Assembly: GCF_040954835.1 (NCBI RefSeq)
Contig: NC_090696.1
Location: 72,353,722 to 72,417,721, forward strand
Direction of reading: 5' to 3'
DNA length: 64,000 bases
Source of the DNA: Lepisosteus oculatus
Taxonomy: Eukaryota > Chordata > Actinopteri > Semionotiformes > Lepisosteidae
Under the pieces are notes generated by a model that worked only from the letters and a program-made list of their open reading frames with translations, was not told the origin of the DNA and did no database searches. The stretch's first letter is position 1. Each line of letters begins with the position of its first letter. Position numbers and translations under genes: made by a program. Below, in pieces: positions 60,481 through 64,000 of this stretch.

Positions 60481-63313
60481 GTTTATTTATCAAATGCACT
60501 ACAATACAGCGTGCAGCAGTAGTTGCTGGCAATAAAATGTATTTTCTGCGAGCTCACCGGGGGACGGTAAAAATCACTAAATTAAAGCTACAGAATAAGG
60601 TTCCATACATTATGTTATGTTAATACACAGAAATAGAAATTAAATAAAATAAACTCAGACAGAGCTCAAAATAAATAGAGCTGCGATGTGTCCAGGGTGT
60701 ATGCAATACATTATGTCCAAGTAGTGCAGTGTGCCGAAAACAGTGGAAACTGTATGTCCATGTAGCAATTACGGGTGATTTGCTGAAGGAACTGCAGCTT
60801 GGCTATTAAGCCTGACAGTTTTGCCAAATTGTTTTAATCTGTAAAGCTAAGGAATCTGATTAAACCCAAATTCTACTCATCTGCTAATTATAAATAGCAA
60901 ACCTACTGTATAACTCAATGTTTGGATTCCACTAGGTAGAAAAAAACATCTGGCCACCATCATGCCTTCGTGCATTATACTATCATCAAGTACTGCGTGT
61001 GTAAATTGCATTTGGTGGGTGGCTGATTTTTTAAAATTTCATCTGGGCCTTGAAGTGAATCAAGTTGATACACCCTTCATTCGAATCTTTCATGAAATAA
61101 AAAAAACGGTGTAAAACTAAACAAAGACCTGGCAGTGACGTGTAGAGTTGAAGACTTATAGATATAAAACCGGAAACGATGAGCTTGACATGGACACGTC
61201 AGTTACACTTTCTAATCGACACGATAGGGGAAGCAAGAAAAACCTGAAGAGAATGCTGGGAAATGTAGTTAAAACTGTCAAATATTTAATCAAGGGGTTT
61301 ATGTTACATTTGTACAAGGCAGTAGTGAGATATCACTTAGAATGCTTGATACAATGTTATGGAACAAGCTATCCAGCAATGTTGTTGAAGTCGGTACCCT
61401 GTTTTTTTTCCCCAAGAAACAGCTGGATAACCCAGCCCTTGGCTGCTACTGTAGCTACTAGCTTAGTTACTATGTTAGGTACTAGCTACAGCTACTAGCA
61501 AACAAACAAAGCTATAAGGGATGAGTGAGTTACACCTCTTTTCCAGTGTGAGCCCCAGTGGCCTAATGGATAAGGCACTGGCCTCCTAAGCCAGGGATTG
61601 TGGGTTCGAGTCCCATCTGGGGTGTCTTGTTTTAAGAGCTCTGTGATGAGTGAACAACTTGACTGTGTGTGTTAATAAACACACCTCTTTCCAGCTTTTC
61701 TTATGTTTCTTATAAACAATAATGTGCAAATAAAGTATGGAAAAAAGTAAATACAGTGTTTGCTGTACCCAAAATGTCAGTAAATGTAATTAAAATAGAA
61801 AGACTACTTTCCCTAACACACAGCTTACAGTAAATGTAACCCTCAGGAGGTGAAATAGGAAAATAATTTTATTCTAATAGTAAAGGTAATATTAGTACAG
61901 TGCTAACACCTCATACTCTAAAATTCTAAATGGCAAGACTGCAGATGAGAGAAAAAATAAAGAATACATTTATAAGTAATTGCACAGGTTAATAATATAA
62001 TTCAATTAATGGTTCCCTTCTTTGATTTTACCATTTTTTATGAAAATGAAGTTCTGTACATCAGTACTTGAAATTGTGCAAAAATAAGCTACAGTTTTAA
62101 TTCATTTTACTTACTGGTTGAAGCTGGGGTTCTTCAGAACTTGCTGACCCAGCCTGGAAAAGACAGATTATCAAAGAACTGGTCAGTTTATTATAAGTAT
62201 TGAAATTACATCCAGACTTACATTGAAGTTTGTGAATATTTTTGGAGCAAACAATTACAAAATAGCAATATTGTTTATAATATGACTCCTCAAATGAAAA
62301 ACACTTACTGTTTGTGCCTGCTGAATCATGATTGTGTACATCTGGAAAGAAAAAATATTATTTCATTTTCAAGAAAAGAACAGCAATAACAAATCAAGCA
62401 GAAATTCATTATACATCATAACCATATTAGTGCTAGTGCTTTTGTATTGAAGAGGCAAATGTGCTGCTTCTCAATTAAAGATGAAAAGTGAATTGCTATT
62501 CGATACTCTAGGATAAGTTTTAGAATAGAATAGAACAAAAATATTTTCTGTTCTATAATACAATAATAATGGAAAAGACCTTAAGATGACCATAATACAC
62601 AGAATAATCAGAGCAAAACTTACTGGTGGCTGAACATCAGTGTTGGAGAGAGGACTTATAAGTTGTATCGCTGGAAGGTATGTGAATCCACCCTGATACA
62701 ATGGAAGAAAGATGTGGTTATACTATAGTTTGATGTAGAATTTTTTTTTTTAGTTTTTCTCACCAGTTCATTATTTAATAAACTGCTTTTCAGAGGCATT
62801 TGTATACGTTATGATTACGTGTCTATATGCAGTACAGTATTAAATCTAAAATATGAAATCATAGAAATTTAATTTTAAAAGTAGGAATTAATCATTGTCT
62901 ATTTTCAGCAATCAGTTACGGTAGGAAAGATCATTAAAAATCATCAATACATTTGAAAGTTGATGAATTGCCATACCATAATTACATTTTGTAACATAAG
63001 GACTACATGGCTATGAAAAGTAACTACAGTAAAAGCAGATGTAATGATGAGTTGAATTATTCAATGTGTTTATTGAATTTAATAAATAAGATGTATGTTA
63101 AAGTTGATCTACTGTATATCGACTGTGAAGTATAGCTATCAGACAATGAGAACATATAAGAAGGGACAGAAGAATAAAATATTAAGAATTCTAAGTTAAT
63201 AAAAGGATTAATTATGTTAATATTACCTGAGTCTGTTGATCTGACACTATTGGAACCTGAGGCATAAATGATATCAATTGGAAATTTCCATACATGGGAT
63301 CCATATTCATAAC
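59882..63313 (-). CDS. SCPP gene F, amelotin/ameloblastin-related, 3' part (runs off right edge)
   Basis: The C-terminal part of an SCPP protein; its signal-peptide exon was not found and should lie beyond the window. Phase-0 exons: 63313-63227 (begins VMNMDPMYGNF, ends SDQQTQ), 62692-62624 (begins GGFTYLPAIQ, ends NTDVQPP), 62341-62309 (MYTIMIQQAQT), 62153-62115 (AGSASSEEPQLQP) and the terminal exon 60385-59882 (begins IVYSGILIPVITGG, 167 codons then TAA). The SASSEE exon has the same size and place as in gene E, so E and F are paralogues. The order IMIQQAQ, SSEE, PQ, hydrophobic run, GILPT is reminiscent of amelotin. In tetrapods amelotin lies directly upstream of ameloblastin in the same orientation, as F does to E. 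Identity remains tentative; another P/Q SCPP such as scpp5 is possible. The terminal exon is strikingly GC-rich. Confidence 0.75.
60442..60479. repeat. (AATC)n microsatellite next to a SINE/LINE-like tail
   Basis: About nine AATC units immediately left of AAAGTTTATTTATCAAATGC, a typical tail context of fish retroelements in minus orientation. It lies 57 bp upstream of gene F's terminal exon, within the intron. Confidence 0.85.
61148..61420 (+). mobile_element. CR1/L2-type LINE remnant
   Basis: A plus-strand frame contains LHLYKAVVRYHLECLIQCYG, which corresponds to the LYKSLVRP.LEY..Q.W block at the end of many non-LTR reverse transcriptases. It lies in an intron of gene F, antisense to the gene, and is too short and diverged to function. 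Confidence 0.6.
61552..61624 (+). tRNA. tRNA-Arg (anticodon CCT)
   Basis: A 73-nt cloverleaf. The acceptor stem GCCCCAG pairs with CTGGGGT, followed by discriminator G. The A box is TGGCCTAATGG and the B box GGTTCGAGTCC. The anticodon stem-loop CTGGCCTCCTAAGCCAG presents CCT. A TTTT run for RNA polymerase III termination follows at about 61629-61632. No intron. It lies in the last intron of gene F on the opposite strand, and the intact stems suggest it is functional. Confidence 0.93.
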
Positions 63314-63639
63314 CTGAAATGCAGACCAAAAATATTTTCTCTTAGTAGTGTTTACGTCTACTAGCGAGCTGAAAAATATTTTAGACAAAGCAAGACCAAG
63401 GCTTTTTGAAATTGTGTTTTCTCAAAACCTAAAAAATAAGTATTCATTTTAACTGCTCTTATTATCAATATTGACTTACTCTTAGTTCTTTCTTGTCTGC
63501 TTAACTGAATCAAAGAAGCACAGTCCAGAAAATCAGGGTATTACTTCTGAATAATGACCAATATTTTTTTTTATTCATGTGTGGATTGCAGATGAGATTT
63601 TCATGCGCATCTTAAGCACTTTTTAAAGTTTTGATTCCC

Positions 63640-64000
63640 ACTTAATTATTATGCCCCCCACAGGGACAACGAGAAGGAATTGCAGAAAAACACATATGCA
63701 ATCCACTCGTCCACTGAGTCATTCACTGGAAACGGGACGAACACTTCAGCAGCAGCCAGGAAGAGACACGCCTCTCTCACTGACATCAGTGCCAGTCTGC
63801 AGACACACAGTAAATCACAGAGTCCAAGAGAGGCCAATCATAGAGTCCAGGAGACCACAGGCAGACTTCTCCCAACCCCACCTCTGAGCTCCACCACTCG
63901 GGGAATCCTGTATAATCGGCGATTGACGGGACCCACACTCTAACTCAAGACGTCTTGACTCAAGAATTCGAGAGCGAGCCCAACCTGCTCTCCCTTTTAC
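63640..64000. other. Unassigned GC-richer edge segment
   Basis: From about 63650 the composition shifts abruptly to less AT-rich sequence, with overlapping plus-strand frames (63651-63887, 63680-63943) and a minus frame (63837-63649). I see no recognisable domain, signal peptide or splice context. It may be the end of an LTR or other repeat that continues past the window. Confidence 0.3.

Noticed and set aside
63463-63520. Possible extra exon of gene F (TTAAGCAGACAAGAAAG between an AG and GTAAGT)
   Set aside because: It would be 25 nt, breaking the phase-0 rule of all other exons, and it runs into a stop in one frame.

Overview
The window is vertebrate nuclear DNA, AT-rich, with long introns and many decayed transposons (L2-like and L1/Tx1-like LINEs, a 5S-headed SINE, a tRNA-type SINE, hAT-like miniature elements, LTR-like inserts). 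It carries a tandem cluster of secretory calcium-binding phosphoprotein (SCPP) genes of the Pro/Gln-rich class, the family that makes enamel, ganoin and related hypermineralised matrices. Many small P/Q-rich SCPP genes beside an ameloblastin-like gene, on a ray-finned-fish repeat background, suggest a non-teleost ray-finned fish such as a gar or bowfin. The species is inferred, not read directly.

Six SCPP genes were found by reading splice sites on the minus strand; their exons are mostly too short to appear as long open frames. All six are transcribed right to left. From low to high coordinate they are A (5' end only, runs off the left edge), B (mRNA about 11110-16595), C (about 20755-24590), D (about 30050-36540), E (about 43925-51520) and F (3' part, runs off the right edge). 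A-E share one plan: a non-coding exon 1, then an exon encoding an 18-residue signal peptide that ends [AIFM]-P right before a GTAAGT donor, then small phase-0 exons. Many of these exons begin with a hydrophobic-x-Pro motif or end with an S-x-E phosphorylation motif. E resembles ameloblastin and F may be its amelotin-like neighbour. B, C and D are close paralogues that share an exon pair. B also carries a serially duplicated exon module and a (PVQ) repeat. D carries an intragenic duplication of an exon with its introns.

The promoters of A, B, D and E share an inverted CCAAT box 22-23 bp upstream of a TTTAAAT TATA-like element. This suggests joint control in matrix-secreting epithelium. C has a TATAAA box and no matching CCAAT box.

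The stretches between genes (2.1-11.1, 16.7-20.7, 24.7-30.0, 36.6-43.9 and 51.6-59.6 kb) hold transposon relics and unrecognised AT-rich DNA. A tRNA-Arg(CCT) gene lies antisense inside an intron of F. Presumably the secreted, phosphorylated, disordered products act together outside the cell as an enamel- or ganoin-like matrix; that is family knowledge, not read from the sequence.
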